From assembly GCA_039621445.1 (NCBI GenBank), contig CP154955.1, positions 51,799,384 to 51,863,383 of the forward strand: DNA of 64,000 nucleotides, in the 5' to 3' direction. The number at the start of each line of letters is the position of its first letter. Within the stretch, counting starts at the first letter, position 1. Position numbers and translations under genes: made by a program. The notes below the pieces were generated by a model, which saw nothing but the letters and a program-made list of their open reading frames with translations, was not told where the DNA came from and made no database searches. The DNA is from Euglena gracilis. Its lineage: Eukaryota > Euglenida > Euglenophyceae > Euglenales. Shown piece by piece: positions 52,498-64,000 of this stretch.

Positions 52498-52640
52498 TGT
52501 GCTGTGCTGTGCTGTGCTGTGCTGTGCCCATGCTGTGTTGTGTTGTGCTGTTCTGTGCTGTGCTGTGTTGTGTTGTGTTGTGTTGCGTTGCGTTGCGTTG
52601 TGTTGTGTTGTGTTGTGTTGTGTTGTGTGTGCGCGCACAT
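52498..52640 (+). repeat. TGTGC / TGTGT pentamer array
   Basis: GTGCT and GTGTT five-base units for about 140 bases. Confidence 0.92.
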
Positions 52641-52938
52641 TATGTTGTGCTGTTCGTTGTGTGCTGTATGTGGTGTCCGTATGTGCTTCTCAGCCCCCAC
52701 CTTTCACCCTTTCCTTCTGCCTGCAGCTCATCCTCAAGTTCCGCTGAGCCGCACATTGTGTGCGCCCTAAGGCACACCCTATGGCGGACCTCTCCGGCAG
52801 TCCCAACCTGACCTTTTGCCAAGGCTTGATACAAAGTACCCCATTCTGCGACTCCATCCATCCACACACACACATACACATACCAGACAGACACAGACGC
52901 AGACACAGACCCAGACGCAGCACACACATTCATTTCAG
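52641..52938. other. Possible exon fragments, not resolved
   Basis: A pyrimidine tract ending CTGCCTGCAG (52726) looks like an acceptor, followed by LILKFR and a stop; the minus strand also stays open. A CA run lies at 52862-52930. Confidence 0.3.
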
Positions 52939-53024
52939 AGGGAACAGTGCGGGCCGTCGGCCGCGCCACCCGCGATTCCGTGGCGACGGCCCAGCCTGCC
53001 ACAGAGGTCGCCAGAGAAATCTAG
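52939..53024 (+). CDS. Candidate terminal exon, unknown gene
   Basis: After CATTCATTTCAG the frame reads GTVRAVGRATRDSVATAQ then PATEVAREI and stops at TAG (53022-53024). GC3-biased, probably helical. It could end the gene suggested by the candidates from 45.7 kb on. Confidence 0.4.
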
Positions 53025-54539
53025 TGACGTCATTAATCTATTCACCCTGTGGCCCCCAATTGGGCTTTGCCGATGATTCCTTCAGTTGAAATGCTTTTGT
53101 TGTCCGTATTTAGTACTTATTTTTTCCTCATTTTCCCTGACAGTTTTTGTGCCTAAAGAGCGCCCAAAAATCTGGGTTATTTTTGGGGGGCGAATTTCAT
53201 TTTTTTTTTTGGCCGGGCCGAAAGCCGCTCACTTTGTCCTCTCCCATCCCATCTGTGAATATAATGTAACCTGTATGCACACAAGAAAATAAGTCAAACC
53301 TGCAGATATTACACCACAGCCATGCCTGCAGGGGGTGCGTTTTTGTTCAACTGGTTGCTCTGCCGGAAAAATGAACTCTGGGTCCCCATTTCATTGACAA
53401 TCCCCGCAAATGACCCGATGTCAATGGTGTGTGCACCATGGATCAGGGGGAATGTGGGAATCAGGTTGTTCCCACCACATCAAGGTCATTCGACAGTATG
53501 TTTCTACCTGAAAATACAATGGGACCTGAAATTTTGCCCTTCTCACCAGAACCTCTATTGTGCAAAACTTGCTGAAATCAATTAGCAAAGAATGGGGACC
53601 CCGGGGCTGTATCCCCGAAACCCCATGGGTGATGGATGGGGGGCGGTCGATCCTCCCCACCCCATTCTGGTGTGTCCAACCATCCCCTCACCCCTTCCCG
53701 TCATTCGGGGGCGCCGACTTTGATGTTAGAATTTTCCTTCGGCGCCGCAGGAACAGGGGTCCCCTTAAGCCAAAGGGGACCCCCCCCCCCGGTTGGGGGT
53801 CCAGCCAGCCAGTTTTTTTTTCTTCAAGCCAGCACCACCCAGCCAGGCTGCGGCCCCGCCCCCCCCCCCCCCCCCGGGGGTCCGCTGAAATAAGTTTGGG
53901 CCAGCACGCCGAAGCTGGGCTGGACCGAAGAAATTCTCGGCGTTTGGTGCCGAAAGTTTTGGAAAAAGGGGTCAAAATGGCCAAAAAAAAGGGCCTTTTT
54001 AGGAGGTTTTTGGTTTTTCACCTCCCACTTTTGACTGAAAATGGCAACTCAGCTGGATTTGGGCTTTTTGGGGGCATTTTTTGGGGGTATCTACCAGGTC
54101 CAGCTCCCAGCCGGCTGGACCCCCCCCCCCACCCCCTGGGGGGCATCCAGCCAGCAGCTTTTTTCAAGACGGCCCGCAGGACTCCCCCCACCCCCGGGGT
54201 CCTTTAGAAAACGTGCTCAGGGATTTTGGGCGATGCCATGGCAGGCATGCATGTGTACCTACGCGTTGCCTCCACACCTGCGCACAAAGTTTGCTCATTG
54301 ACTGACGGGTTTTTTTTTGTGTGTGCCCCCCCCCCCCGACAGTAAGGTCAGCCAAAACCGTCAATCTGGCCACCAGGCGCCGAAAAGGAAAACCTGTGTC
54401 TATCACCTTCTCCAAGTGTATCTGAAATGTCCCGATTGTCTGAAATGCACGATTTCGGGCTTTTGACTGCGATGGGTCTGGGGGGGGGGGGGCTGAGACC
54501 GACAGGATAAAAACGAAAGGAATATGTTCACTGATTCAG
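53025..54539. other. Unassigned; C/G-run DNA from 53.7 kb
   Basis: Bases 53720-54200 contain CCAGCCAGC phrases and GGCGCC/GGTGCC modules shared with 8.75 and 15.85 kb. No exon. Confidence 0.5.
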
Positions 54540-54779
54540 CAGAAAGCCAGACCCTCGTTCTCATGGTCATGCACACCTCCGGCAAAGCCTGGCTTCCTGG
54601 CGCACGCTATCCCAATGCACCGGGCCGCCGGGCGGAGCTCTCTCCCTCGCCCCCATCGGTCCGGGCGGGATCGGGCGCATCGCTGTGGTGCCCCTGTGCC
54701 CAGGGATGTACGGGAGACCCAGAGGTTTCTCAGTTTCCCATCCCGGACTTCCTGATTTTCGCCAAGCAGATTTGTCTCT
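54540..54779 (+). CDS. Candidate exon 1 of an unrecognised gene
   Basis: Between CTGATTCAG and GTAAGTG, a strong donor. It reads ESQTLVLMVMHTSGKAWLPG near its start and FPIPDFLIFAKQICL at its end, GC3-biased throughout. Joining to 54920 completes a Leu codon. No domain recognised. Confidence 0.45.
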
Positions 54780-54919
54780 GTAAGTGTTATATTCCATTTT
54801 CAAAGTTTTTTTGATAGGAAGCACGGTTGACAGAGGCGAAGAATCTTTGCTTTCATTGTTCCCCGGGCTTTTAGTTTCCAAACAAAAATGATTTTTTAAT
54901 TTCTTTTTTTTTTTTTCAG

Positions 54920-55005
54920 TGTCCGGTGCCGAGATTTCCTTGCTCGCTTACAAACTGTCCTCTTCGTCCTTTCAGAGAACCCACCCGAACATAGTTTTCA
55001 AAGGG
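54920..55005 (+). CDS. Candidate exon 2 of the same gene
   Basis: A T-run acceptor (TTTTTTCAG) precedes it and GTAACT follows. It reads SGAEISLLAYKLSSSSFQ then RTHPNIVFKG. The phase fits exon 1 on its left and exon 3 on its right. Confidence 0.45.
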
Positions 55006-55075
55006 GTAACTCTAAGTCTTTTTTCCTGACAGCTTGAACCTTTTCTGTTCTCGGCTGTTTTTTTTTTTCGAGCAG

Positions 55076-55170
55076 CGGTTCCTGATTCTGAGCAGTGCCC
55101 TCTTCAGCGCGCCGTCAGCAAAAAGCTTTGGCCATCCGCAATGCCAGACGGGGCCGTACCAGTGCTTACG
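55076..55170 (+). CDS. Candidate exon 3 of the same gene
   Basis: After a T run and GAGCAG it reads RFLILSSALFSAPSAKSF then GHPQCQTGPYQCLR and meets GTGTGT. Other frames are also open, so the frame rests on the phase of exon 2. Confidence 0.4.
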
Positions 55171-56162
55171 GTGTGTCCGACCCCCCCCCCCCTCCTGGGG
55201 TGACTGACTGGTGTTTTTCGGAGTGGCTGACTGGCTTTTGGATCCAGACCTCCCGGGGGGGGGGTCGGCCAGGAGTGACTGAAAGTGGCCACCCGGCGCC
55301 GGAGGCACCGGAAACATTCTTGGGTTTTTTGGGGCCGAAGTCCATTGATTTTGAGCCATTTTTGGCCAAGTAGCCAAAGCGAATGAACCCCTACCCCCCC
55401 ACCCCCCACCCCTACGGGGGGGGGGGTAGGAGGTGGGTGACTGGTTTTTGAAAGTGGAAAGTGACCCCCTCCCCTGGGGGGGTCAGGAAGCAATGGTATG
55501 GATTGGGCTCCCCCGCCTTGTGGTTGCGGATGCTCTGAAACTGGGTTGTGGTTCAGTTCCCAGCTGGGTCCCGGCCAGGGCGTCCCTTGAGCCGAAGGGC
55601 GACCCATCCCCCCCCCCGGGGGGGGGCGGTCCAGCCTTTTTCCATCCTTAGACCCCCTCCCCCTCCCCATTCACGAGTTTTATTTATTTTTCAGCCACCT
55701 GAAAGGCGGCTGGGCAGTGTATTTTTCTTTTGGAGGTGCAAAGATGGGCCAAACATGGAAAAAGTGGACCAAAATGGGTAAACAATGGACAAAAAAAAGG
55801 GCAAAAAAAATGGTCAAAAGGGCCAAATATGGCCAAAAATGGGTCGAAGCTGGGCTGGCCAGGCAGAGCAAGAAAATCGACTTTTAACTGCCAGTTGGGC
55901 GCTTTTGCAGTCCATTTCCGTCCATGGAACCGGTAGGGGAGGGGTCAGCCAGCTGGCCTCTTTTCCACCCAGCCCAAAATTTCCAACCGCTGAGCTGGAC
56001 CCCCCCCCTTGTGGTCGCTAAACGGGGCGCCCCACCCCACCAGGGTGAACCCAGTGTGGCTGATGTTTTGGGTGTGCCCCCCCCCCCCGGGTTAGTTGGT
56101 CAAATCCAGACTGGCGGTGACGGTCAGAAACCCTGCCCTCCCGTCGAGGCGTTCCCATACAG
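55171..56162. other. Family F-like repeat and unassigned DNA
   Basis: TGACTGACTGG phrases, CCGGAGGCACCGG and TTTTGGCC (55185-55500) resemble inverse family F. From 55740 come GGGCCAAA repeats. Confidence 0.5.
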
Positions 56163-56309
56163 TCCCTGGCGGGGCCCCCGGGTGCAGGCCGCTGGCCCCG
56201 GGTGTCCCGCCCGCCCGGACGTCTATACGATACCCGCGCCAACCCCTTCCTGCCCTCGCAGTCCTGTCCTCGCTGCCGCCTGCACACCCCCAACACCATG
56301 ACATGTTGA
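56163..56309 (+). CDS. Candidate terminal exon, CxxC-containing
   Basis: After CCCATACAG, 48 codons, nearly all G/C-ending, read SLAGPPGAGRWPRV then RLYDTRANPFLPSQSCPRC and RLHTPNTMTC and stop at TGA. The CPRC could bind zinc. Its phase does not follow directly from the exon at 55076, so either another exon lies between or this is a separate gene. Confidence 0.45.
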   Translation, partial: SLAGPPGAGRWPRVSRPPGRLYDTRANPFLPSQSCPRCRLHTPNTMTC

Positions 56310-57056
56310 CGCCCTCATTTCCCCACTCACTGCAATTGAAAAACACTGATAATTCATTTCTGCTCTCAGGGCGATTTCATATTCCCCCCCCCCCGGCAGT
56401 CCACAAGAGATGGTTTCCCCCCCTCAAAGTTATGCCTTAGGGATGGCCAATGGCCAATCCGTGGATCCAACGGGGCCAAGAACGCGTCAAAAAATGCATT
56501 CCTTGACGCATTCCTTGGTGATGGGTGATGGTGTAAGGATGCCAGAAGTCATTTCCCCCCCCGACGTCGACCTGTTTTTTTTTGCCAGGGTTTGGCCATT
56601 TTTTGTACCATTTTTTTCCTGTGGAGTTTTCATGGAACGTGCTCGGGCGGGAGGGTTTTTTTTGTTAAGGACCGCCCGGAAGCAGGTTGCGTGGAGCAGG
56701 TGACAAGTTGTGACCAGGGCAGGGCTCAGATATTATGATGCACCGGCACCGTGGCAGGGGGTGTATTGGTGTCCCCCCCTGTTTTCCAACGTTTCGGCTG
56801 CAATATGGCTATTGAGTAAGAAACGGCTCTCAGAATTGGTCTTGACAATTTGTGCCTCGAGAATTCATGAGTTCGGGTAATTGAGCCTCCGCGTATGCTC
56901 CTCGAGGAGCTGATTTTCGTTCTCCGTCTTTTTGGGGTTTGGTAGGTGGCACTGCTTCATCTCCTGAGATCCATTTTGTCCACCAGACACAGAAGGAAAG
57001 GCTTCACGTGTAAAAATTTGCGCCGAACCAGAAGTAACCATACCAAAAATGGAGAG
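56310..57056. other. Family E copy (56505-56690, minus) and unassigned DNA
   Basis: GGTGATGGGTGATGGTGTAAGGATGCC and GTCGACCTGTTTTT mark family E. No exon seen. Confidence 0.55.
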
Positions 57057-57671
57057 CAGGCCATTGCTCAAGGGTTCGCAGTACCCCCTGGGGGGGGGGC
57101 AGCGGAACTGCAGCTCGTCCAAATTTTGGTTAGTGTTGTGGACCCCGGGGGGGGGGGGTCCGTCAGCAGGGCTGGCTAGTGGAAAAAAATTCCAGTGACT
57201 GGCGCAAGGCGGGCAAATTTTTTTGGGACCCCTAAAGCTTGCCAAAAATGTTGGTTTTGGGACATTTTGGGGATTTTTTGAAACAAAGTCAAAAACACAT
57301 TAAAAGCTGCATTTCCGCCTCGGCGTGCATCCCCCCCCCCCGGGGAGGGGGTCTTTTAAAGAAATCTGGGTGGAAATCGCTGCCCCCCCCAATCACCAAC
57401 GATCACCAACCTTTTCTGACTTTGCATCACCCAGACAACTCCTTGAACTCTCCATCAGTCCATCAGGCCATTGCTTAAGGACCCCCCCGGGGGGGGGGTG
57501 TCCACTCAACTGGGCCAGAAGCGAAGTCAGCGCCGGCCATAAACAGACAAGAAGCCTTAGTGCAACTAAGGGGTGTCCACTCAAAAAGTTTGCACCCCCT
57601 GGGGAGTGGGTGTTATGGGCAGGCGGGGGGGGGGGCACGGTGAAGGAGACCCCCCCTAACTAAAGTGGAGT
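57057..57671. repeat. Fragments of the GCTTAAGG hAT-like family
   Basis: CAGGCCATTGCTCAAGGG at 57058 and CAGGCCATTGCTTAAGG at 57464 are both left-type ends; the bases after the first (GCAGTACCCCCTGG, AACTGCAGCTCGTCC) match the inverse right part of 29661-30078. No matching right ends or target duplications. Confidence 0.65.
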
Positions 57672-58549
57672 ATGCGCCTGGCGGGCATTGGTGGCCGGCG
57701 CAGTGAACAAGGTAAGTCCCGCCAGGCTCCGGCCACCTCCACGTACGCAGACAAAAAGGACCAGAGGCGAAAAACAGCGGCGCCAGGCCAGAAGACGGGA
57801 GAAAAGGTACCACACAAACAGCCACAGTGCACACAGGGGGGAAGGCACTCCCCTCCGGGGGTTGGGGTTGGGCAGACAGAAGCCAGACAGAAGCCAAAGT
57901 GCATCTAAGGGGATTGGGGTTGGGTTTGGGGGAGCAGTGCTATACTCTTCCCCCCCTCCCCCTTGGTGTCAAAGTCTCCAGGGGCCCACAAATGGCAGTT
58001 TCAAGGTAAATTTGCCTGGGTCGGCAGGCACTGGGACCCAAAACCACATGGGGTGATTGCCATGGGCAGGCACCTCAGCACAACAGCAACAGCACAGCAG
58101 CAGGACAACAGCAGCACAACAGCAACAGCGGGAACAGGCTTTTTTTTTAAAGTCTTTGACCCCCTCCCCCGGGGGGGGAGGGGGGTAGGGTGGGTGGGTC
58201 CCTTGGACCCCCCCCCACCCCCGGGGGGGGGGGGGCTGGTGGGTATATATTTTTCGGCGCCGAAGGTGCCGAAATTTTTTGAAAAGGGTGCTATTTTTAG
58301 CATGTTTGGCCATTTTCGGCCAAAAGTGGGTGGGTCCCCCGGGACCCCTCCCCCCACCCCGGGGGGGGGGGTGGGTGCCGACCCCCACCCCCCACCCCCC
58401 CGGTCTTAAAAAAAAAAAACCCCTGAGCGGGAACGCAATGCACCGACAGCAAAAACCTCAACAACAGCAGCAGTTTGGGTGGGGTTGGTGGGTGGGTGGG
58501 CCCATTTCCCCCTTCCCCCTGTCAGGTTCGTTGCTTCCCAGAAACTCAC
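57672..58549. other. Unassigned; CAACAG microsatellite
   Basis: GAACAAG/GTAAGTCC at about 57711 is an isolated good donor after a short MRLAGIGGRR frame. Bases 58078-58130 are CAGCA/CAACAG units. GGCGCCGAAGGTGCC hairpin at 58256. Confidence 0.5.
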
Positions 58550-58698
58550 GGCACGCAAAGTGCTCTTCTGAGGTTGAGCCGGCCTCAGATGGCGGCCACT
58601 GCGAGCCAGCAAGGCGGGGCAGGTGTGTGGGCCAGATAAGCAGGTTGATAAGCAGCCAGAGTAGCCAGTTTGCCAGCACCAGGAATTTTTTTATGAAA
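58550..58698 (-). CDS. Candidate exon with membrane segment (minus)
   Basis: On the minus strand FIKKFLVLANWLLWLLINLL then IWPTHLPRLAG and SEAGSTSEEHFAC runs into GTGAGT, a consensus donor. A membrane helix with a polar tail is likely. The acceptor (AAG/T) is weak. Family not recognised. Confidence 0.4.
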
Positions 58699-59230
58699 CT
58701 TGGACCACCCCCCCCCCCCGGGGAGTGGTGGGTGGATGGGTCACGGTCTGGACCCCCCCGGGATGAGCAAAGTGCTGGACCGGGACCCATCCACCCACCC
58801 CCCGGGGGTCCTGCGCTGGGCTGGGTGGGTGGGGGGAGCCCCCGGGGGTCTTTAAAAGAATACCTGGCAAGCAGGCATTCCTGACCTTGTGGAGGACCTG
58901 CGTTACCATCAGCTGTTGGAAGACTGAGAGTGTATGTTTCCGGTGGGTGGGATTTCCTGCATCTCAAGCCCAAAATGTGGACACATCTGCATTTTATGTC
59001 GGAAAATACAATACACATTCTATGCTTGCAATGGCCTGAAGACTCTGTGGTGGGTACAATGAGAGGAAAGTGTGCAGACCTGTGCAAATGTGCTTGTCTA
59101 TGGGAGAGTGTCGATGCGAACACATTTTTGCCATATCTTCTCGAAACAGAACCCGAAATTGAACCGGAATTTCAATAATTGAAAAGGAATAACCCCATAA
59201 TGTGAATTTATTGTCTTGGTTTACCCTGTT
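58699..59230. other. Unassigned
   Basis: C/G-run palindromes to 58860, then plain sequence without a supported exon. Confidence 0.5.
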
Positions 59231-59241
59231 TTCACACACAC

Positions 59242-59276
<35 letters not shown>

Positions 59277-59396
59277 CACACACACACAACACACAACACA
59301 CACACACACACACACACGCACGCACGCACGCACGCACGCACACACGCACGCACGCACGCACGCACGCACGCACGTACGCACGTATGCGCACACTCG
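59231..59396 (+). repeat. CA and ACGC microsatellite
   Basis: CA units to about 59318, then ACGC units to about 59396. Confidence 0.95.
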
Positions 59397-60321
59397 CAGG
59401 GCGGGGCAAGGTGTGGTTCGACGACGCAGGGGGGCAAGCGGCCGGCGGACGGTGCTGGACGAGACTGTGAAATTCTGCTGCAAGTGCGGCGCCACCCACG
59501 ACTCCTCCAAGTGGCCGCGGCGGGCCCCCAAGCCCCAACCTGGTACGCGGCCTCCCCGGCCCCATTCGTCCCCAGAACACGCTGAGTAGGCGGCGTCCCC
59601 AGAATGGCTGCTCGCAGCGGGAATACCCCTTTTGCCGGGATGCATGAAAATGTTGATGTACACTCGGGGGGGTGTGAACCACTCTGCAGCGTTTCATACC
59701 CAGCGACAAACCGTCACATCTTCTCCATTGTGAAGCTCATGCCAGACACCTTCACGTTTCCCACAAAATATCATTGAGTATTATTTTCGAGTCAGGGTTT
59801 GCAGTGATTTACAGACCCTGCAACCGCCTGGGCCACTATCTTCCTCCTCCCATGTCCGCAGCCGGGCTCGTCCAACAACCAACCCCCCGATCAAATTTGA
59901 TTTTTTCCGGATGCGATGGTGTTTTTTTTTAATGAGTGGACTCACACGCTGGAGGCAAAAAGAGAGCCAAAAGCAGGGAGTGTATGCTGCACAGCGCAGA
60001 CTGAAGGAGACTCCGCAGAGTCTTGGCGGATCCTCGAGCCAATCAGGCTCCACGAGGCTCCACGTCATCTGGCTGTGCGGAGCCTCCAGTAATCACGTTT
60101 TGCGCAGTCTCTGCGGAGAACGTGCGGAGAACGTGCGGAGACTGCGGAGCAAAAAGTCAGCATTCCAAACTGCTTGTGAGCCATCATGACCTGTCTCGAA
60201 GTCACAATGTTCCGCAGAGAAGTGCCCATCGACAAGCAAGACAACAAAAGCCAGCAAGGCAAACTTCTATGCGGCATGTAAAATGGAATAAAAAATATTT
60301 GCACGCCTGTGTTTGTCCGTG
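59397..60321. other. Possible exon and GCGGAGAC repeats
   Basis: A GC-rich piece (59399-59560) after CTCGCAG contains a frame with TVLDETVKFCCKCGATHDSS; two CxxC-like pairs hint at coding, but other frames compete. At 60000-60145 GTGCGGAGA and GAGGCTCC palindromes recur. Confidence 0.35.
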
Positions 60322-60470
60322 CACAACAGCATTTGCCATGCGCAACAGCGTTTACCTATACACGACAGCATTTTCCCTTAGGCAAGGGTGTCAACCTGTC
60401 CGCAACAGTGTTTACCTGTGGGCAACAACGTTTACCTATGCGCATCAGCGCTTACCCGTGGAAGCCTTGC
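60322..60470 (+). repeat. ~30-base tandem repeat (GCAACAGCGTTTACC)
   Basis: Five or six diverged units of GCAACAG(C/T)GTTTACCTATG. Confidence 0.85.
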
Positions 60471-61268
60471 CTTGCACACACAGTGGGACTTTGCTATTGG
60501 AGAGTGGGGGAGGGGGTGGGGGGGGAAAGGGGGGGGGTCTGGGATGCTGACTCCCATTTTGTCTGCTTTTTAATCATCATCTCATCCATGTTAGTTTTAA
60601 ATTTCAGTCACAGCCACAGTCACAGTCACAACCCCCCCCCCCCCAAAAACCTGTTTTGCTGAGGCTCCGTGGAGCCTCAGCGGAGCTTCCTCCCGGTGAT
60701 TCAAAAGGCCCGATTCCTCTTTTGCAGTGAGCCGGTCATGATCCGCCATTCGTCATCCAATCTGCCCCGTTGGGTACATCCGGGCAGGGGCGGGGCCACC
60801 ACACACCCAACCTGGTTTGGCTAGTCTGCCCCGCCTAAAGGGGTTAGGGCAACCCCAAACCCCGGGGTATCAAAAGAGTGGGGGAGGGGGGGGGGTTCAC
60901 ACCACCCCCTGTCCGACTGACAAAGGAGGATCCGGGATTCCCCAGGAACCCAGAAATTTTTCTCTGGCATGTCGCGCCGGGTAAGTTGAAATTTTTGGTA
61001 CATGTTTTGGCCGACTTTTCAAAAAAAAAGTGCGCAAAAACACGATTTTTGGGCGTTTAAAGGCCAAAATATTTTTTCCGGCGCTTTGCGCCTCGTTTTT
61101 TTTTTGCACAGGGGAAGGGGTGTAGACCACCCAGACCACCCCCAGACCACCCCTCCCCCCTCCCGGCTCCAAACCCCCAAACCCTCAAGGGCATCCGGAG
61201 GATGCCCCAATGAGGCTGCCAAGCCGTGGTGGGACGTCAAGCCTGTCCAACTGCCACCCCTGCTGCAG
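60471..61268. other. Unassigned
   Basis: Contains GAGGCTCCGTGGAGCCTC palindrome (60661), C/G runs and a CGGCGCTTTGCGCC hairpin (61079). No exon supported. Confidence 0.5.
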
Positions 61269-61359
61269 GAGTCCTGCCAGACCGTCCCCGGACAGAGCCG
61301 CTGTTCACCTTCGGCAAAGGTGCTATGGCTGCCCTTTTTGAGTGCTCACCGACCTCGCT
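61269..61359 (+). CDS. Candidate exon, unknown gene
   Basis: After CTGCTGCAG the frame reads [18 protein letters not shown] then [12 protein letters not shown] and meets GTGAGT. A second frame is also open. Family not recognised. Confidence 0.35.
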
Positions 61360-61365
61360 GTGAGT

Positions 61366-61367
61366 CA

Positions 61368-61398
<31 letters not shown>

Positions 61399-61570
61399 CG
61401 TGCGTGCGTGTGCGTATGTGTGCGTGTGTGCGTGCATGCGCGCGCGTGTGTGTGTGCGTGCGCGCGTGCGTGTGTGTGTGTGTGCGTATGCGTGTGCGCG
61501 CGTGTTGTTAGGTATTGTGTGCGTTTGTGTTGTGTGCATGTGCATTCATGTGTGTGTGTGTGTGTGTGAT
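61366..61570 (+). repeat. GT-rich microsatellite
   Basis: GT units with GTGC and GTAT variants, with a break at about 61505-61540. Confidence 0.95.
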
Positions 61571-62683
61571 GGGCAGGCACCTCAACCTCCCAGGATGTCA
61601 TCACCTTGGGCCTATGGCTCACTTCTCAGGTTACCCCCCCCCAGCGGAGCAGAATGCACCCCCGGGGGGGGGCAGAAGCATGCACACAACGCAAATCTTC
61701 CCATTCCGTTCACAGGGGGGAGCAAGCCCGTCTTCCCATTCCGTTCACAGGGGGGAGCAAGCCCGTCGTTACCGCATCCCCATTCAGCCCTGTACCATCT
61801 CCATTCAACCTGGCGCCATCCCTGGTCGTCCCAGTGCAATCCCCGTTCAGCCCAGCCCAATCCCCATTTGCCACAGTGTGCTTGTAGCCCATACACATGT
61901 GATGGCAAACAAAACACCAGGGGTGTTTTCAAATATCCTAGCCCAAAAAAAACTCGTGCTTGTTTTCAGCAACCATGCCCCCCCCCCCCGGAAAGTCTTG
62001 ACTTCTGGTCCTGTGCATGCCAATTTGGCCTTGAAAGAAGGAGTTTGGTCTCACAAAATATTTTTGTCTTTTTCGGAAAAAGTTGCCAAAAAGTTGGTCC
62101 CCCCCCAAATAATAGCCCCCCCAGGGATTTTGCACAATAATTCGAATAATAGCCCCCCTCAGATGCCTCGAATGTCGTGACTGTTTTGCCACCTGTCAGG
62201 ACAACAAAGAACTGCCAATTTTTTTTCTGAAACAAAATTTTTTTTGCATACAAGAACCGCTCATCTTGACAGGAGGGTCCTAAAAAGGATCATTTTTGCA
62301 GAAAATGGGCATTTTGAGGTCATTTATGCAGCGGGCACGTTTTCCAATACAAAAAATCCAAATAACACCCCCCCCCCCCACTGAATTAATCCCCCCCCCT
62401 GAGTGAGTGTCTGAATATAGCCCTGCGGGGCTATTATTCTGGGGGGGTTCATCATTCCCCAACTTGTGTGTTTGTGTACCCATCCGCAGCCACGGCAAAC
62501 AAAACACCAGGTGCTGAAATGAACAGAATGCTTCACCCACAAAATAAAATTATTTGTGTTCTGGATTCTCCACAGTGGTCGTGCAAACAGTCATTCGCCC
62601 ACGTCCAATGGAAACCCATTTTTGAATATAGAGTGCATGCCACGTCACAAAGGAACTGCACGTGCCATGCACGCACACACACA
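61571..62683. other. Short direct repeats, no gene
   Basis: CTTCCCATTCCGTTCACAGG with the following bases is present twice in tandem (61697 and 61733). AATAATAGCCCCCC phrases recur (62108, 62144) and TAGCCCTGCGGGGCTA is a palindrome (62419). Confidence 0.6.
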
Positions 62684-63186
<503 letters not shown>

Positions 63187-64000
63187 GTAGTACACACCCA
63201 CAATACACAACCACCCACCCACCCACCCACCCACGTGCGCGCACACACACGTCCACGCACTCACATATTTACACACACAAGACAGAAAAAAAATCATTGC
63301 TTTGGATCTCGCGGCGCGAGTTAAAAGAGAACCGACGGACTAAACTGAAGTACGGGCTGCGAACCATTGATTTCATTGATTTCGTTGATTTCAGTGCCTT
63401 GGCAAGAGTCTAGTTGCTGGTAGGCGCCGGAAACAGAACAGTCACCGATGTGCTCTCCCATTCCCGTCAGGCGCCAGCGTCTCGGCCAGGCCCCCGCTAG
63501 AGCCCCATCGCTGCCCCCCCCCCCCGCTGTGGCCTGCGGTCGTTCAGAGATGTTTGTGTTTCGCAGGGTTCGTATGCCACGAGGTGGCGCTCAGGGGCAG
63601 AGGGGGAAACCGACTTGTTGATCATTCTCGTTTGCATTCAGAGATGGCGCGGTGAGGGGCCGGGTGTTGCTGATGTGTTATTCCACAAGAAAGACTGCTG
63701 TGTCAATATGTGTCAACACGTTGCCCCTCATAGTATACCTGGAACAGGCTACCTTCACTTGAGACATATCACAAACCCGGGACCCCTACCCCCAGGGCAT
63801 TAAGTGAGCGTTGGCTTTGTCAGGGGGAGGACCCCCTCCCCCGGGCCAAGGGTGGGCCCGGGACCTGGAACTAATTTTTTTCTTCTTCGGCGGGTTGCGC
63901 CGGAAAACTTGTGCTTTATCATGTGTGTCAATTTGTTGAAAAACCACCTGAGCTCACAATTTTTGGGCATTGTTTGAAGCCCCAATTTTTTTCCCGTGCT
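63187..64000. other. CA/CCCA tail and unassigned DNA
   Basis: Simple repeats fade by about 63280. The rest has a GGCGGGTTGCGCC hairpin (63886) and no supported exon. Confidence 0.5.

Noticed and set aside
52439-52770. Cys/Val-rich ORFs on the plus strand and Gln/His/Asn-rich ones on the minus strand
   Set aside because: They come from the TGTGC/TGTGT array.
59202-59709. His/Thr- and Cys/Val-rich ORFs
   Set aside because: Produced by the CA/ACGC microsatellite.

Overview
This is eukaryotic nuclear DNA. It has spliced protein-coding exons with high G/C at third codon positions, very large repeat-filled introns, DIRS and non-LTR retrotransposons, many small inverted-repeat elements, degenerate telomere-like CCCTAA/TTAGGG tracts and long microsatellites. 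No tRNA, rRNA, operon or bacterial feature was seen. The organism cannot be named from the sequence. A repeat-rich protist or alga fits best: the E3 ligase looks both plant-like (LOG2) and animal-like (MGRN1), and the DIRS element has the RT-RNaseH-methyltransferase-recombinase layout. Green alga or dinoflagellate are guesses only.

Layout. 0.3-2 kb: a DIRS terminus fragment, then a broken non-LTR retrotransposon (minus strand) ending in a GGGGTAT minisatellite. 2.9-8.7 kb: a complete DIRS-like retrotransposon (3893-8534) inserted, in opposite orientation, inside an older decayed DIRS copy; its terminal repeats and internal complementary region match base for base. 8.7-21.5 kb: almost only dispersed repeats, minisatellites and C/G-run palindromes, with one candidate exon at 20.2 kb. 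21.5-34.0 kb (minus): the clearest host gene, an MGRN1/LOG2-type RING E3 ubiquitin ligase with at least five exons (34011 down to 22977) and two further possible C-terminal exons; its introns are packed with small transposons, several with clear target-site duplications. 34.0-39.8 kb (plus): two related non-LTR reverse transcriptase copies, each interrupted by an inverted-repeat element; one interruption is bounded by a duplication whose removal restores the reading frame, the other carries a 142-codon ORF of unknown kind. 39.8-45.7 kb: hairpins, tandem repeats, a poly-T tract, a TA-flanked element with its empty site visible 4 kb away, and a 0.9 kb foldback element. 45.7-61.4 kb: more dispersed repeats, with a thin scatter of GC3-rich, splice-bounded candidate exons (mostly plus strand) that may belong to two or three unrecognised genes. 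61.4-64 kb: dinucleotide and tetranucleotide arrays.

Functionally the window is one recognisable gene for ubiquitin ligation plus a dense, nested transposon landscape. The most unusual signals are small elements of different terminal type that share the same internal C/G runs and a short GCGCC hairpin module, and introns of the E3 gene whose ends sit on repeats or do not fit GT-AG. Many stretches remain unassigned and are labelled so.
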